Origin: an uncultured Chitinophaga sp.
Lineage (GTDB): Bacteria > Bacteroidota > Bacteroidia > Chitinophagales > Chitinophagaceae
Direction of reading: 5' to 3'
DNA length: 64,000 bases
Assembly (NCBI RefSeq): GCF_946479755.1
Contig: NZ_CAMLHC010000018.1
Span: 1-64,000, forward strand
Shown here: in pieces, positions 18,314 to 27,280 of the stretch
Position numbering within the stretch: the stretch's first letter is position 1
Layout: the number at the start of each line of letters is the position of its first letter
Position numbers and translations under genes: made by a program
Notes under the pieces: generated by a model
What the model was told of the DNA's origin: nothing
Database searches by the model: none
What the model saw: only the letters and a program-made list of their open reading frames with translations

Positions 18314-18796
18314 TCACCAGCCTTTTTTGTTGGAGCCGCTTTCGATACAATACTGGCTGTTGCGGGAAAAAGATTCGTTGAACTTTTCGAGGTAAACCTC
18401 GTATCCGATAAAACCGATGCTTTCCGCTTCCACGTCCATCGTGGCCAGTGCCGGGTTGCTGTCTATACCATTGTAGTAGGCTTCGCCCATGCCCACGATA
18501 AAGCAGCGGCAGTAGAGAAAGCCATCGTCCGAGCCGTCGGTGTATTGCTGAACTTCGTGTCTGTCAATGTGATACAGTTTTTCCTCCATCAGGAGAATGA
18601 AGGCTGTCAGCGCGGGCTTATCCAGTGTTTCCAGCAGCTGGCGGAGGCATTCGCCGATAACGTCGGTTAGTTCGTAACTAAGGGATTCGAGGAGAAAGGG
18701 ATCGTTGGTCCTTAAAGCAAGCCGGCGGGCTGCATTGAGTTCGGGGGATGATGACCAGGCAGTTTCTATCAGCTGCCAGAAGTTGGCTTCATTCAT
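18314..18796 (-). CDS. DUF4240 family protein
   Basis: 160 aa, cytoplasmic. It opens with the family-like NEANFWQLIETAW and contains a helical centre (ELTDVIGECLRQLLETLDK, LTAFILLMEEKLYHIDRHEVQQY) and a YCRCFIVGMGEAYYNGI motif near residue 95. Members of DUF4240 have no established biochemical role. The start ATG at 18796 is the only good one. A perfect -7 box lies about 50 bp upstream on the same strand. Confidence 0.65.
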   Translation of the reverse strand: MNEANFWQLIETAWSSSPELNAARRLALRTNDPFLLESLSYELTDVIGECLRQLLETLDKPALTAFILLMEEKLYHIDRHEVQQYTDGSDDGFLYCRCFIVGMGEAYYNGIDSNPALATMDVEAESIGFIGYEVYLEKFNESFSRNSQYCIESGSNKKGW

Positions 18797-18844
18797 AACG
18801 AAAAGAGATAAATGGGTGAAAAAGAAATTTTCGGGCTAACAGGT

Positions 18845-18852
18845 CAAAGGTA
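18845..18852 (-). promoter_or_regulatory. -7 box upstream of the DUF4240 gene
   Basis: The minus-strand reading is TACCTTTG, a perfect TAnnTTTG. It would give a leader of roughly 45 nt for the gene starting at 18796. No TTTG at 19-21 nt upstream. Confidence 0.4.
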
Positions 18853-18989
18853 GGAGGGGGCTGCGTACTGGATATGCGTAATAAAAAGGTACAGAAACCG
18901 CTGCTGTCACAGGTTTGCAGTAGATGCACCATTTAATCGCAGGGAGTTGTAAATTACAGGTACCTATCCATCATGAAATACTATTTCAC

Positions 18990-19559
18990 ATGACACCACG
19001 TTTTTCCGGAAAAGGTTTTTATCAGAACGTATATATATTCCTGTTAGTAACGGGGATCATACTGATGGTATTTGCGTATCTGCTTTACCGCCATACTTTT
19101 ATCTCCCTGCTGATACCGGCAGGTGTTGTCCTGGTCGCAGGGATGCTCGCGTTTGTGGCGGTCCGTAAGCACTATAACCGGGTGTATGGTATCAGGGGAT
19201 TCTTTTATGCGTTGTCCAACAGCCTGCTGGCTTATGGCGGGATGGTGGCGTTCCTCTTTTTGCTGATCAATTATTACGGCGCCAGTACGGTAGACGAAGG
19301 GCTGGTGGTACCAATAAAGCGCAAACACCTGGCGATAGACAGTACCGGGCGTATCACTAAACTGGAAAAGCCTTCCATCATTATTCACCACCAGGGGGTG
19401 GACAAGGAACTGGTGTTTGATTTTGCACGGTATCCACAGGTGATAGCAGCTGAGTATGTAGTGATAGACTATAGCAGGGGCTTTTTCGGATATGACATCC
19501 TGCATTCCTACGATGTGGTGCAAAAGTTACCGGAGCCGGAGCTTCCGGCGGAGCCATAA
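18990..19559 (+). CDS. Hypothetical membrane protein
   Basis: 189 aa from ATG 18990 (MTPRFSGKGF); a longer frame from 18924 adds an unlikely N-terminus. Three transmembrane helices are visible: about 12-31 (VYIFLLVTGIILMVFAYLLY), 35-55 and 75-95. A roughly 90-residue C-terminal soluble domain follows, with GLVVPIKRKHLAI and AAEYVVIDYSRGFFGYD. It resembles small Bacteroidota inner-membrane proteins of unknown function. It stands alone, convergent with the next gene. Confidence 0.65.
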   Translation: MTPRFSGKGFYQNVYIFLLVTGIILMVFAYLLYRHTFISLLIPAGVVLVAGMLAFVAVRKHYNRVYGIRGFFYALSNSLLAYGGMVAFLFLLINYYGASTVDEGLVVPIKRKHLAIDSTGRITKLEKPSIIIHHQGVDKELVFDFARYPQVIAAEYVVIDYSRGFFGYDILHSYDVVQKLPEPELPAEP

Positions 19560-19591
19560 AAACGCCAGAGGATCATTTTACCGGGAGCGCA

Positions 19592-20731
19592 CTAAAAACG
19601 GGATGTAAAAGGCCGTCTTAAAGCCAGCAGCTCATGGAGCAGCGCTTTTATAAAAGCATACGATTTGATGGAGTAACGGATCGTTCTGCTTTCTGCCTGA
19701 TGGGCGATCACATTCCTTCGTTCCTCATTCTCGTATTCGAAGCGCAGCGGCTTTGTACGCACGGAAACAACTTCCTGCTGCATGTCTAAAGCCTCAATTT
19801 CATAATATTTCCAATGCGGTACAGCATCCACGATCACAAACTTCTCATCCACGATCTCCGGATGGGGAGCCATGTTATCGCTGTTCTGAAAGCAATTGTT
19901 GGCGTCGAGTTCCTGCACAAAAATCTTCATCCCCGAACCTTCCGTGAACATATTGATGATGCGGTTATTGGCGTCGTAGTTCAGGGTGGCAAGTCTTGTT
20001 AGCACACCTTCGGTCAGCTCCAGCTCCAGTTTGCAATAATCCGGCACGGGTGTGTTTTTCAGCAGTTCACTTTTATGAAGATCGTGGATGGCTTTAAACA
20101 GGACGCTGTCGGTGGGCTGCCGGGCTTTCAGCGTGATGGTCTTGTAGGCGCCGGAAGCCAGTACGTCAAAAGAGAGTGCTGTATGGTCCTCGTTGATCAC
20201 CAGGTCGAAAACCGGGAGGGCATAGCTTTCCCCGTATGGGTTTTCCAGGTATTCAAACAGCGAGTTTTTTTGATTATAGTTCAGGATGATGCCGCTTTTC
20301 GACGTGGAGCCGATGTAAATTCTGAACAGGTCCATCGAATGCGGATGATGTGTAAGGTGGATAATCTTCGATTTGATCGTCTTCGGTTTTCCTTTCTCCA
20401 GGCCAAAGGCAAAAGCGGTATTGAGAATAAAGTCGGTCAGTTCATTCGTATATCCGTTGTAGATAAAGCCCCATAGGAATTCAGGCGCCTCGTCTTCCTG
20501 TTTGAAAGTAGACAGTGACTGGAATATCCATTTAATACTTTTTGCAATGCCTTTGCTGTCCGGGCTTTGCGACAGTTTTTTGATGTAGGTGTCCAAATCG
20601 GCGGAGCAGTCTTCGATATTGCGGGTGGTATAAAACCTGTCCGCAGGGGGTGTGTTCTCCAGGTCGGTATACATCCGGGTTATGAGCTCTTGTTTTTCGG
20701 TGATGATTTTTTCCGGAACAATGGTTGCCAT
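19592..20731 (-). CDS. Hypothetical protein, unknown function
   Basis: 379 aa, no signal peptide and no transmembrane helix, so probably cytoplasmic. The N-terminal ~90 residues are helical and acidic; the middle (about 95-330) alternates beta strands and includes IKSKIIHLTHHPHSMDLFRIYIGS and LPVFDLVINEDHTALSFDV. The C-terminus is basic (HELLALRRPFTSRF). I do not recognise the family. It follows a duplicated hairpin terminator and appears monocistronic. Confidence 0.65.
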   Translation of the reverse strand: MATIVPEKIITEKQELITRMYTDLENTPPADRFYTTRNIEDCSADLDTYIKKLSQSPDSKGIAKSIKWIFQSLSTFKQEDEAPEFLWGFIYNGYTNELTDFILNTAFAFGLEKGKPKTIKSKIIHLTHHPHSMDLFRIYIGSTSKSGIILNYNQKNSLFEYLENPYGESYALPVFDLVINEDHTALSFDVLASGAYKTITLKARQPTDSVLFKAIHDLHKSELLKNTPVPDYCKLELELTEGVLTRLATLNYDANNRIINMFTEGSGMKIFVQELDANNCFQNSDNMAPHPEIVDEKFVIVDAVPHWKYYEIEALDMQQEVVSVRTKPLRFEYENEERRNVIAHQAESRTIRYSIKSYAFIKALLHELLALRRPFTSRF

Positions 20732-20750
20732 TCAGGGTGGGTATAAGTTC

Positions 20751-20800
20751 AAAAGGGGTAAAAATAAAAAAAGATCACCAGTGAATGATGATCTTTTTTG
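20751..20800 (-). terminator. Hairpin terminator, copy 1 of a duplicated 50-bp element
   Basis: Stem 20767-20780 with 20786-20799 (GATCACCA/TGATGATC flanked by A6/T6, one C-A mismatch), loop GTGAA. It lies downstream of the lipoprotein gene on the minus strand. 48 of 50 positions match the element at 21805-21854. Confidence 0.7.
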
Positions 20801-20855
20801 TGTGGAGTGCGACTTCCCGGCTATCGGATAATTTAGTACTGGTAAGCCCCGGTTT

Positions 20856-21788
20856 TTATCGCAGGATAAGTTTAAGGTCTTTGGGTTTGAGATTCTGGCT
20901 CATCGGTGCGTTTGCCCTATAAGCGGTTTGAAGGGAGCGAAGCTCCAGCACGCGCATAAATTTAGAACCGGCGACCTTCACAAATTCAAAGAGAAAAACA
21001 GGATCATTCTTTTTTTCCTTAAGAAGACGAATCAGATCAGCGGACGACGTCAATGCATATTTGCCGGGATATTCCGAAAACATATCGTCAACAGTCTGTT
21101 TTACAGCAGAGCGACCTGCAGAGAAGATTTTAACATGGTAGAAGGAACTGTCGGTTACGTAAAGCGTACTTTTCCTTAACTGGGCCAGCAGTGTTTTATC
21201 TTCCAGGTGATCTGCCAGGTGTGTTTTTTTACCGAGTGTTTCCTCTTGTATAAACCGCGCGTAAGCCAGCATATAGGGAAGGCTGAAATTGCGGAGTACA
21301 CATTGGGTATATAACCGCTCTTTCAGTGGTACGCCCCTGGAGGGGTTCCACTCATGATTCATATCTATCCAGCCAATGGTCTGGGTTTTTACCCGATTCT
21401 TGTTGTTGCCGGGTACTTTGAAGGGAACGTCAAGACCCATGTACACGTATTCCGAATAACCGCCTCTGCTTTCCAGCTTTTCCCAGAGGTGCAGGACAAA
21501 ATAGGTGTATTGTTCTGACGCTTCCGGATACTGTGCGGCTTCTTTCCAGGTAATTACTTTAACAGGAGAGATGGTCCACGCTTGTGGCAGCAGTTGTTTA
21601 TAATCTTCCAGGTAGGGTAATTCCTTTTCAGGCACAATAAATATCATCGTTCTGGCTTTCACAATGGCAGGAAGATCTTTTTTCTCGAAGAGCGGTTTTC
21701 TCTGCGGTGGATGGCAACTAAATAAAGTGAAGAAGCAACACAACGAAACGAATAGCCGAAGCAACCGGTAGGGTAGCGTAGAAAACAT
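20856..21788 (-). CDS. Putative lipoprotein, unknown function
   Basis: 310 aa from ATG 21788. The signal sequence MFSTLPYRLLRLFVSLCCFF ends in a lipobox LFSC, so the mature protein is probably lipid-anchored. The frame is open upstream, but there it runs through the tRNA-Phe gene and yields the familiar spurious VAQSVEQRTENP sequence, so a longer start is rejected. The mature part contains IFIVPEKELPYLEDYK, YMGLDVPFKVPG and IGWIDMNHEWNPSRG. I recognise no family. The tRNA lies 68 bp upstream on the same strand. Confidence 0.7.
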   Translation of the reverse strand: MFSTLPYRLLRLFVSLCCFFTLFSCHPPQRKPLFEKKDLPAIVKARTMIFIVPEKELPYLEDYKQLLPQAWTISPVKVITWKEAAQYPEASEQYTYFVLHLWEKLESRGGYSEYVYMGLDVPFKVPGNNKNRVKTQTIGWIDMNHEWNPSRGVPLKERLYTQCVLRNFSLPYMLAYARFIQEETLGKKTHLADHLEDKTLLAQLRKSTLYVTDSSFYHVKIFSAGRSAVKQTVDDMFSEYPGKYALTSSADLIRLLKEKKNDPVFLFEFVKVAGSKFMRVLELRSLQTAYRANAPMSQNLKPKDLKLILR

Positions 21789-21804
21789 ATTGGTATAGGT
21801 ATAC

Positions 21805-21854
21805 AAAAGGGTTAAAAATAAAAAAAGATCATCAGTGAATGATGATCTTTTTTG
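21805..21854 (-). terminator. Hairpin terminator of tRNA-Phe, copy 2 of the duplicated element
   Basis: Perfect 14-bp stem 21821-21834 with 21840-21853 (A6-GATCATCA/TGATGATC-T6), loop GTGAA, beginning 3 bp past the tRNA 3' end on the minus strand. It differs from copy 1 at two positions and restores the pair mismatched there. Confidence 0.82.
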
Positions 21855-21856
21855 GG

Positions 21857-21929
21857 TGGTGTGGGGCGGGATCGAACCGCCGACACAAGGATTTTCAGTC
21901 CTTTGCTCTACCGACTGAGCTACCGCACC
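21857..21929 (-). tRNA. tRNA-Phe (GAA)
   Basis: 73-nt cloverleaf on the minus strand: acceptor GGTGCGG with CCACACC (one C-A mismatch), D arm GCTC/GAGC with AGTCGGTA loop, anticodon arm AAGGA-CTGAAAA-TCCTT giving anticodon GAA, variable loop GTGTC, T arm GGCGG-TTCGATC-CCGCC, discriminator A. CCA is not encoded (CCC follows). It delivers phenylalanine at UUU/UUC. Confidence 0.95.
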
Positions 21930-22014
21930 ATGTCTTTTTTTGTGTGTCCCTCTCGTGAAGGGATTGCAAAAGTAAGACAAAAATTATAATTGCAAAATTT
22001 TTCTTCAGGATTTT

Positions 22015-22779
22015 TTAAAAAACTTTTTCCTGAACGATGCCGCTCCACAGTTGAGCGCGCCAGAACAGCGACCTGGCGGCATATTCAGCGGCTTCTTCCC
22101 ATTTCAGCGGATCGTTGCCACAGAGTTCCTGTACCATCTGCATGGCCAGCTGGCTGTGATGATCACCGTCTACCTCAATGTGTCTTTCGAGGTAGTAGAT
22201 GAAAGTATCCAGTTTGCCGGGGAACTTACGGTCGAGGTCTTTTACCAGTTCGTGGAACATGTCTGGGATGAGATCTTCACGGCCGAAGGTGAAGACCGCC
22301 GCCATTACATGCGCTTTGCCGGTGGCGATCACCTCAAAGGTAAAACCGAGAAAGCCTTTTACAGCCTCAGGAAGCGACGATGCAGCCAAAAAGGTATGTA
22401 CAGGCGTGCCGGCATTGATGGCGGCAATAAGGGCCTTTATATGCCCGGTATTGGCGCCGGCCTGTTCCATTGCTCTTTCGTATAATTCGAAGTGACTGCA
22501 ACGCTGGCCGTTCATGTCTATATCACTTTCTTCGCCGGTGACGATTTCGTTGATGAGATAGCGGGTAGCGGCGTTGCCTACAGGCACCCAGGGCACCTGC
22601 ACGCAGGTGAGCTGTTGCTGCAGGCCTTTCAGCAGCGACATGAAATCCCACACGGCATACACATGGTATTCCATGAAAAGACGGATATCGTCAAGGGTTT
22701 CGAGGGAAGCGTATAAAGGATGGGAAATAACTTTTCCCCTGTTGGCGGAAATGGTTTCCTGTATTTTCTCGATGTTCAT
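22015..22779 (-). CDS. DUF3050 family protein, heme-oxygenase-like fold
   Basis: 254 aa, helical, cytoplasmic. The opening helices HPLYASLETLDDIRLFMEYH and VYAVWDFMSLLKGLQ are diagnostic of DUF3050. Conserved polar residues within helices (E37, H39, E83, E149, H200, D204, H207/H208 in YLERHIEVDGDHHSQ) resemble the metal-ligand layout of heme-oxygenase-like diiron oxidases, so an oxidase function is possible but inferred. 44 bp separate it from the recQ stop codon on the same strand, so it may be cotranscribed as the distal gene. Confidence 0.8.
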   Translation of the reverse strand: MNIEKIQETISANRGKVISHPLYASLETLDDIRLFMEYHVYAVWDFMSLLKGLQQQLTCVQVPWVPVGNAATRYLINEIVTGEESDIDMNGQRCSHFELYERAMEQAGANTGHIKALIAAINAGTPVHTFLAASSLPEAVKGFLGFTFEVIATGKAHVMAAVFTFGREDLIPDMFHELVKDLDRKFPGKLDTFIYYLERHIEVDGDHHSQLAMQMVQELCGNDPLKWEEAAEYAARSLFWRAQLWSGIVQEKVF

Positions 22780-22823
22780 TCTATGACTTTTGGTTCACTG
22801 GTTTCACATGACTGATCACTTCA

Positions 22824-25034
22824 CTAGTTGCCGTATTCTACCAGGAACTTAATGCGGACCAGCTTAAGTTGTTCGAGCGTGTAATCGTTTTCGATCAGCT
22901 CTTCCCGGGCCAGTGCCAGGCTGGAGGTTTCACAGCCTTTGAAGTATTCCATGATTTCATCCTGGGCGTAATCGTCCAGTTCTTCGTCGATGCAATAATC
23001 CAGGTTGAGTTTAGTGCCGCTGGCCACGATGGTTTCCATTTCATCCAGCAGCTGGGAGATGGTGAGCTCCTTGCTTTTGGCGATGGTTTCCAGCGGAATT
23101 TTTTTGTCGATGTTCTGAATGATGAACACCTTCATACCGCTTTTGTTGACAACGCTCTTCATCACAAAGTCGTCCGGCTTGGTGATGTTGTTTTCTTCCA
23201 CGTACCTGGCGATAACGTCGATGAATTGTTTGCCGTAGCGGACAGCCTTTCCTTTGCTGACACCCTGGATTTTTTCCAGTTCCTGTACCGTCGTGGGGTA
23301 TTGGGTGGCCATGTCTTCGAGGGATGTTTCCAGGAAGATCACGAAAGGAGGCAGGTTTTTCTCTTTGGAAACTTTTTTACGCAGCTCTTTCAGCATTTCA
23401 AACAGCACCGGATCGGCAGAAGCATTAGCCTCAGCGTTGGCTTCCTCTTCGTCTTCGATGCCGTCTTCGTCGAACTGGTGGTTGAGCGCCACCATGATAG
23501 AGTAGGGCTTTTTGAGGAATTTTTTGCCTTTGTCCGTTACCTTCAGCAGGCCGTATTCTTCGATGTCTTTTTCGATCAGGCCTTCCAGCATCATCTGCCG
23601 GATGAGGGAGTTCCAGAAATGGGCATCGAATTCTTTGCCTTCGCCGAAGATGTCCAGCTGGTCGTGGCGGTAAGTGGAGATCTGCGGGCTGGTTTTGCCG
23701 GTGATCACGTTCACCACATATTCGCTGCCGAAGCGCTCTTCCAGGGCCTTGATAGCTTTGAGCACGATCACCACCCTGTTTTTCACTTCTATTTTTTCTT
23801 TCGGGTTGCGGCAGTTGTCGCACTGTCCGCAATCTTCCGTTTCGTATTTTTCTCCGAAGTAGTGCAGGATAACTTTACGGCGGCATACGGCGCTCTCGGC
23901 GTAGGCCACGGTTTCGTTGATCAGCTGTGCGCCCATTTCCCTTTCGCTGAGGGGCTTGTCGCGCATCAGGTGTTCCAGTTTCTGTACGTCTTTATGGGAA
24001 TAGTAGCAGATACAGTTGCCTTCCAGGCCGTCACGGCCGGCGCGGCCGGTTTCCTGGTAGTAGTTTTCCAGGCTTTTGGGAATGTTGTAGTGGATCACAA
24101 ACCGTACATCCGGTTTATCGATACCCATCCCGAAGGCGATGGTGGCCACGATCACTTCCACGTCTTCATGCAGGAACATATCCTGCCGTTGGGCGCGGGT
24201 AGTGGGGTCCAGGCCGGCATGATAAGCTACGGCCTTGATATTGTTGGCAGACAGCATATCGGCCAGCTCCTCGGTGGTTTTCCGGTTGAGCGTGTAGATA
24301 ATGCCGCTTTTGCCTTTGTGCTGATGGATATATTTAACGATATCCTTGATGGTCTGGTCTTTCTTGCGTTTGGGCCTGATTTCGTAGTACAGGTTGGAAC
24401 GGTTGAAAGAAGAGATATAGATATTGGGATTGTTTAATCCCAGGTTCTTTACGATGTCGCTCTGTACTTTAGGCGTAGCCGTGGCGGTCAGCGCAATGAT
24501 CGGCAGCTTATCGCTGATCTGGTCGATCATTTCCTTGAGCCGGCGGTATTCCGGCCGGAAGTCGTGCCCCCATTCGGAGATACAGTGTGCTTCGTCCACC
24601 GCGATGAACGATATTTCCAGTTCCCGGAAAAAATCCAGGTTTTCCTGTTTCGTCAGTGTTTCCGGCGCCACATACAACAGTTTCGTTTTGCCGGTTTGCA
24701 GGTCGGTACGTACTTTTTTGATCTGCGCCTTGGAGAGGGTGGAGTTCAGAAAATGCGCCACGTTGTCTTTACTGCTATAACCCCGTACCAGGTCTACCTG
24801 GTTTTTCATCAGTGCTATCAGGGGAGACACAATCAGCGCACAACCCGGACTCATCAGTGCCGGTAACTGATAGCACAGGGATTTGCCTCCGCCGGTTGGC
24901 ATGATAACGAAGGTATCTTTTCCCGATAGGATGCTTTTTATAATGATTTCCTGATTTCCTTTAAAGGAATCGAACCCGAAATGTTCGCGTAATGCATCCA
25001 TCAAACTTACCTTTACAACAGCCATTGCATTCAA
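22824..25034 (-). CDS. recQ: ATP-dependent DNA helicase RecQ
   Basis: 736 aa, the length of Bacteroidota RecQ. A 3'-5' helicase for recombination repair and stalled forks. Walker A MPTGGGKSLCYQLP (about 45-58), DEAH box (147-150), HRQ-region and the GRAGRDG motif of the second RecA domain, zinc-binding Cys cluster CRRKVILHYF ... CGQCDNC near 385-410, RQC winged helix, and an HRDC-like domain around 540-610, followed by an extra helical C-terminal region. ATG 25034 and ATG 25025 are both possible starts. Divergent from kdsD. Confidence 0.96.
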   Translation of the reverse strand: MNAMAVVKVSLMDALREHFGFDSFKGNQEIIIKSILSGKDTFVIMPTGGGKSLCYQLPALMSPGCALIVSPLIALMKNQVDLVRGYSSKDNVAHFLNSTLSKAQIKKVRTDLQTGKTKLLYVAPETLTKQENLDFFRELEISFIAVDEAHCISEWGHDFRPEYRRLKEMIDQISDKLPIIALTATATPKVQSDIVKNLGLNNPNIYISSFNRSNLYYEIRPKRKKDQTIKDIVKYIHQHKGKSGIIYTLNRKTTEELADMLSANNIKAVAYHAGLDPTTRAQRQDMFLHEDVEVIVATIAFGMGIDKPDVRFVIHYNIPKSLENYYQETGRAGRDGLEGNCICYYSHKDVQKLEHLMRDKPLSEREMGAQLINETVAYAESAVCRRKVILHYFGEKYETEDCGQCDNCRNPKEKIEVKNRVVIVLKAIKALEERFGSEYVVNVITGKTSPQISTYRHDQLDIFGEGKEFDAHFWNSLIRQMMLEGLIEKDIEEYGLLKVTDKGKKFLKKPYSIMVALNHQFDEDGIEDEEEANAEANASADPVLFEMLKELRKKVSKEKNLPPFVIFLETSLEDMATQYPTTVQELEKIQGVSKGKAVRYGKQFIDVIARYVEENNITKPDDFVMKSVVNKSGMKVFIIQNIDKKIPLETIAKSKELTISQLLDEMETIVASGTKLNLDYCIDEELDDYAQDEIMEYFKGCETSSLALAREELIENDYTLEQLKLVRIKFLVEYGN

Positions 25035-25183
25035 AATTTAAAAAGAATGGTAAACTCAAACTCTAAAGAATCAACAAATGATGAAATAGTTCTATATGTT
25101 TTTTAGGGGACACGAAGTTACTTAAAAAAGCGCGTAGTATCAATATAAATTACATGATCGCACTGCTGCTGACTAAAAAATGA

Positions 25184-25191
25184 TAAATTTG
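25184..25191 (+). promoter_or_regulatory. -7 box of the kdsD/mannose-1-phosphate guanylyltransferase operon
   Basis: TAAATTTG, a perfect TAnnTTTG, ends only 9 nt before ATG 25201, implying a nearly leaderless mRNA. No clear -33 element. Confidence 0.55.
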
Positions 25192-25200
25192 TAATTCGTC

Positions 25201-26175
25201 ATGAAAAGGAATGGAACCATTAACATCGGAACAGTAGCCAAACGCACAATTGCATTGGAAGCAGCGGCTATTAATGATTTGCAACAGTTTATAGATGCAG
25301 ATTTTGAGAAAGTGGTAGAACTGGTCGCCCAATGCAAAGGGAGGCTGGTGGTGACTGGCATCGGAAAAAGCGCGATCATCGCACAGAAAATTGTAGCCAC
25401 CTTAAACTCGACAGGCACCCCGGCGCTGTTTATGCACGCTGCAGACGCCATCCATGGGGACCTGGGCATGATAACGCCGGAAGATATCGTGATGTGTATC
25501 TCCAAAAGCGGTACATCTGCCGAAATTAAGGTGCTGGTTCCGCTGGTGAAGAATTTTGGCAACACTTTAGTGGCCATGGTGGGGAATATGAGCTCATTCC
25601 TGGCGCAGGAAGCAGACTATGTGCTGAATACCACGGTAAGCGTTGAAGCCTGCCCCAATAACCTCGCACCCACTACCAGCACGACTGCCCAACTGGCCAT
25701 GGGCGACGCCCTGGCGGTATGCCTGATCGAATGGCACGGATTTACGGCATCTGACTTTGCCAAGTTCCACCCCGGTGGCGCCTTAGGCAAAAAATTATAT
25801 CTCAAAGTAGCAGACCTCTGCAAATTACACCAGGCCCCTAGTGTATTGTTAACCAGCACATTAAGGGAAGTAATTGTGGAAATATCCTCCAAAATGCTGG
25901 GGGTGACCGCTGTACTGGACGAAAACGGCGCGCTACAGGGCATCATCACGGATGGTGACCTGCGTCGTATGCTGGAAAAGAATGTCGCTACCGCCGGCGT
26001 GACCGCCAAAGACATCATGTCGGTCCACCCGAAAAATATCCAGCAAAACGAACTGGCGATCAACGCATTGGAGATGATGCGCCAGCACGACATCACACAA
26101 CTGCTGGCGATGGACGGAGAACGCTACTGCGGAGTGATCCACTTACATGATTTAATCAGAGAAGGAATTATATAA
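25201..26175 (+). CDS. kdsD: D-arabinose-5-phosphate isomerase (KpsF/GutQ family)
   Basis: 324 aa, full length. Converts ribulose-5-phosphate to arabinose-5-phosphate, first step to Kdo. N-terminal SIS domain (about 30-170) with GIGKSAIIAQKI, the HAADAIHGDLGM segment and ISKSGTSAE, followed by two CBS domains (about 205-324: DLCKLHQAP ... DGDLRRML ... IMSVHPKNIQ ... VIHLHDLI). Its TAA stop overlaps the next ATG by one base (TAATG), so the two are cotranslated. Kdo made here would feed the kdn genes at 49.4-52.5 kb. Confidence 0.94.
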   Translation: MKRNGTINIGTVAKRTIALEAAAINDLQQFIDADFEKVVELVAQCKGRLVVTGIGKSAIIAQKIVATLNSTGTPALFMHAADAIHGDLGMITPEDIVMCISKSGTSAEIKVLVPLVKNFGNTLVAMVGNMSSFLAQEADYVLNTTVSVEACPNNLAPTTSTTAQLAMGDALAVCLIEWHGFTASDFAKFHPGGALGKKLYLKVADLCKLHQAPSVLLTSTLREVIVEISSKMLGVTAVLDENGALQGIITDGDLRRMLEKNVATAGVTAKDIMSVHPKNIQQNELAINALEMMRQHDITQLLAMDGERYCGVIHLHDLIREGII

Positions 26176-27266
26176 TGACACAACTGAACAGCCATTTTTA
26201 TGTGGCCATCATGGCCGGAGGTATTGGCAGCCGCTTTTGGCCTCATAGCCGGACAGACAATCCCAAACAGTTCCTGGACATCCTGAACACAGGGAAAACA
26301 TTGCTCCAATGGACATACGAGCGGTTCGCCACCTTTATTCCAAAGGAGAATATTTTCGTGGTCACGCATCAGCAATACACCAGTAAAGTGGCGGAACAAC
26401 TGCCGGATGTAAGCGAAGCGAATATTGTCAGCGAACCTTCCCGTAAAAATACGGCCCCCTGTGTCGCCTATATTTCCCATAAAATACACAAACAAGACCC
26501 GCTGGCCAATATTATCTGCGCCCCGGCGGACCACCTGATCATGGACGGACCGGCGTTTACCTCCGCCTGCCTCAATGCACTCCTGTTTGTGCAGAAACAC
26601 AGCGCCCTGGTAACCCTCGGTATCAAACCCACCCGCCCCGACACCGGCTACGGTTATATCCAGTACGAACCGCAACAGGTATCTGACAACGTTTATAAAG
26701 TCAAAACATTCACTGAAAAGCCGAACCTCGAGCTGGCTAAAACATTCCTGCAAAGCGGCGACTTCCTCTGGAACGCCGGCATCTTCGTCTGGAACGTGAA
26801 AACCATCGTCGCCGCCTTCCGTGATTACCTGCCTGAAATAAACGAACTGTTTGAACAAAGCGTCGCCGCACTGAACACGCCGGAAGAAAAAGAGTCTATC
26901 GAAAGAGTATATCCCCAGTGCACCAATATCTCCATCGATTACGGTATCATGGAAAAAGCGGACAACGTGTACGTCATCCCTTCCAACTTCGGCTGGAGCG
27001 ACCTGGGGACCTGGGCTTCCGCATACGAAAACCTGGAAAAAGATTATCTCGGCAACGCAGTACAAGGTAAAAACGTAGTAGTGATCGACGCTACCAAATG
27101 CATGGTGAAAGTGCCAAACGAAAAACTGGTGCTGCTGCAGGGCCTCGATGAGTTTATCGTGATCGACACCCAGGATGTCCTTATGATCTGCAAGAAAGAC
27201 AACGAACAACAGATCAAGGAATACGTGGCGGAAATCAAGCGTAACAAAGGCGAGAAATATTTGTAA
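26175..27266 (+). CDS. manC: Mannose-1-phosphate guanylyltransferase
   Basis: 363 aa. Makes GDP-mannose from GTP and mannose-1-phosphate for glycan and lipopolysaccharide synthesis. The nucleotide-binding signature AIMAGGIGSRFWPHSR (about 11-26) and PKQFLDIL are intact, with FVEKP-like FTEKPN near 178 and the sugar-binding DFLWNAGIFVWN near 194. It lacks the C-terminal cupin isomerase of bifunctional enzymes. Overlaps kdsD by 1 bp. The symbol follows the reaction; several paralogues may exist in the genome. Confidence 0.92.
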   Translation: MTQLNSHFYVAIMAGGIGSRFWPHSRTDNPKQFLDILNTGKTLLQWTYERFATFIPKENIFVVTHQQYTSKVAEQLPDVSEANIVSEPSRKNTAPCVAYISHKIHKQDPLANIICAPADHLIMDGPAFTSACLNALLFVQKHSALVTLGIKPTRPDTGYGYIQYEPQQVSDNVYKVKTFTEKPNLELAKTFLQSGDFLWNAGIFVWNVKTIVAAFRDYLPEINELFEQSVAALNTPEEKESIERVYPQCTNISIDYGIMEKADNVYVIPSNFGWSDLGTWASAYENLEKDYLGNAVQGKNVVVIDATKCMVKVPNEKLVLLQGLDEFIVIDTQDVLMICKKDNEQQIKEYVAEIKRNKGEKYL

Positions 27267-27280
27267 TCAATATCATCACG

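Noticed and set aside
21857..21980. N-terminal extension of the lipoprotein frame through the tRNA-Phe gene (VAQSVEQRTENP...).
   Set aside because: It is the well-known spurious translation of a tRNA on the coding strand; the lipoprotein signal begins at 21788.
22869..24437. 522-codon plus-strand frame opposite recQ.
   Set aside because: Lies entirely antisense to a clear RecQ; Phe/Val/Asp-rich composition is typical of a shadow frame.
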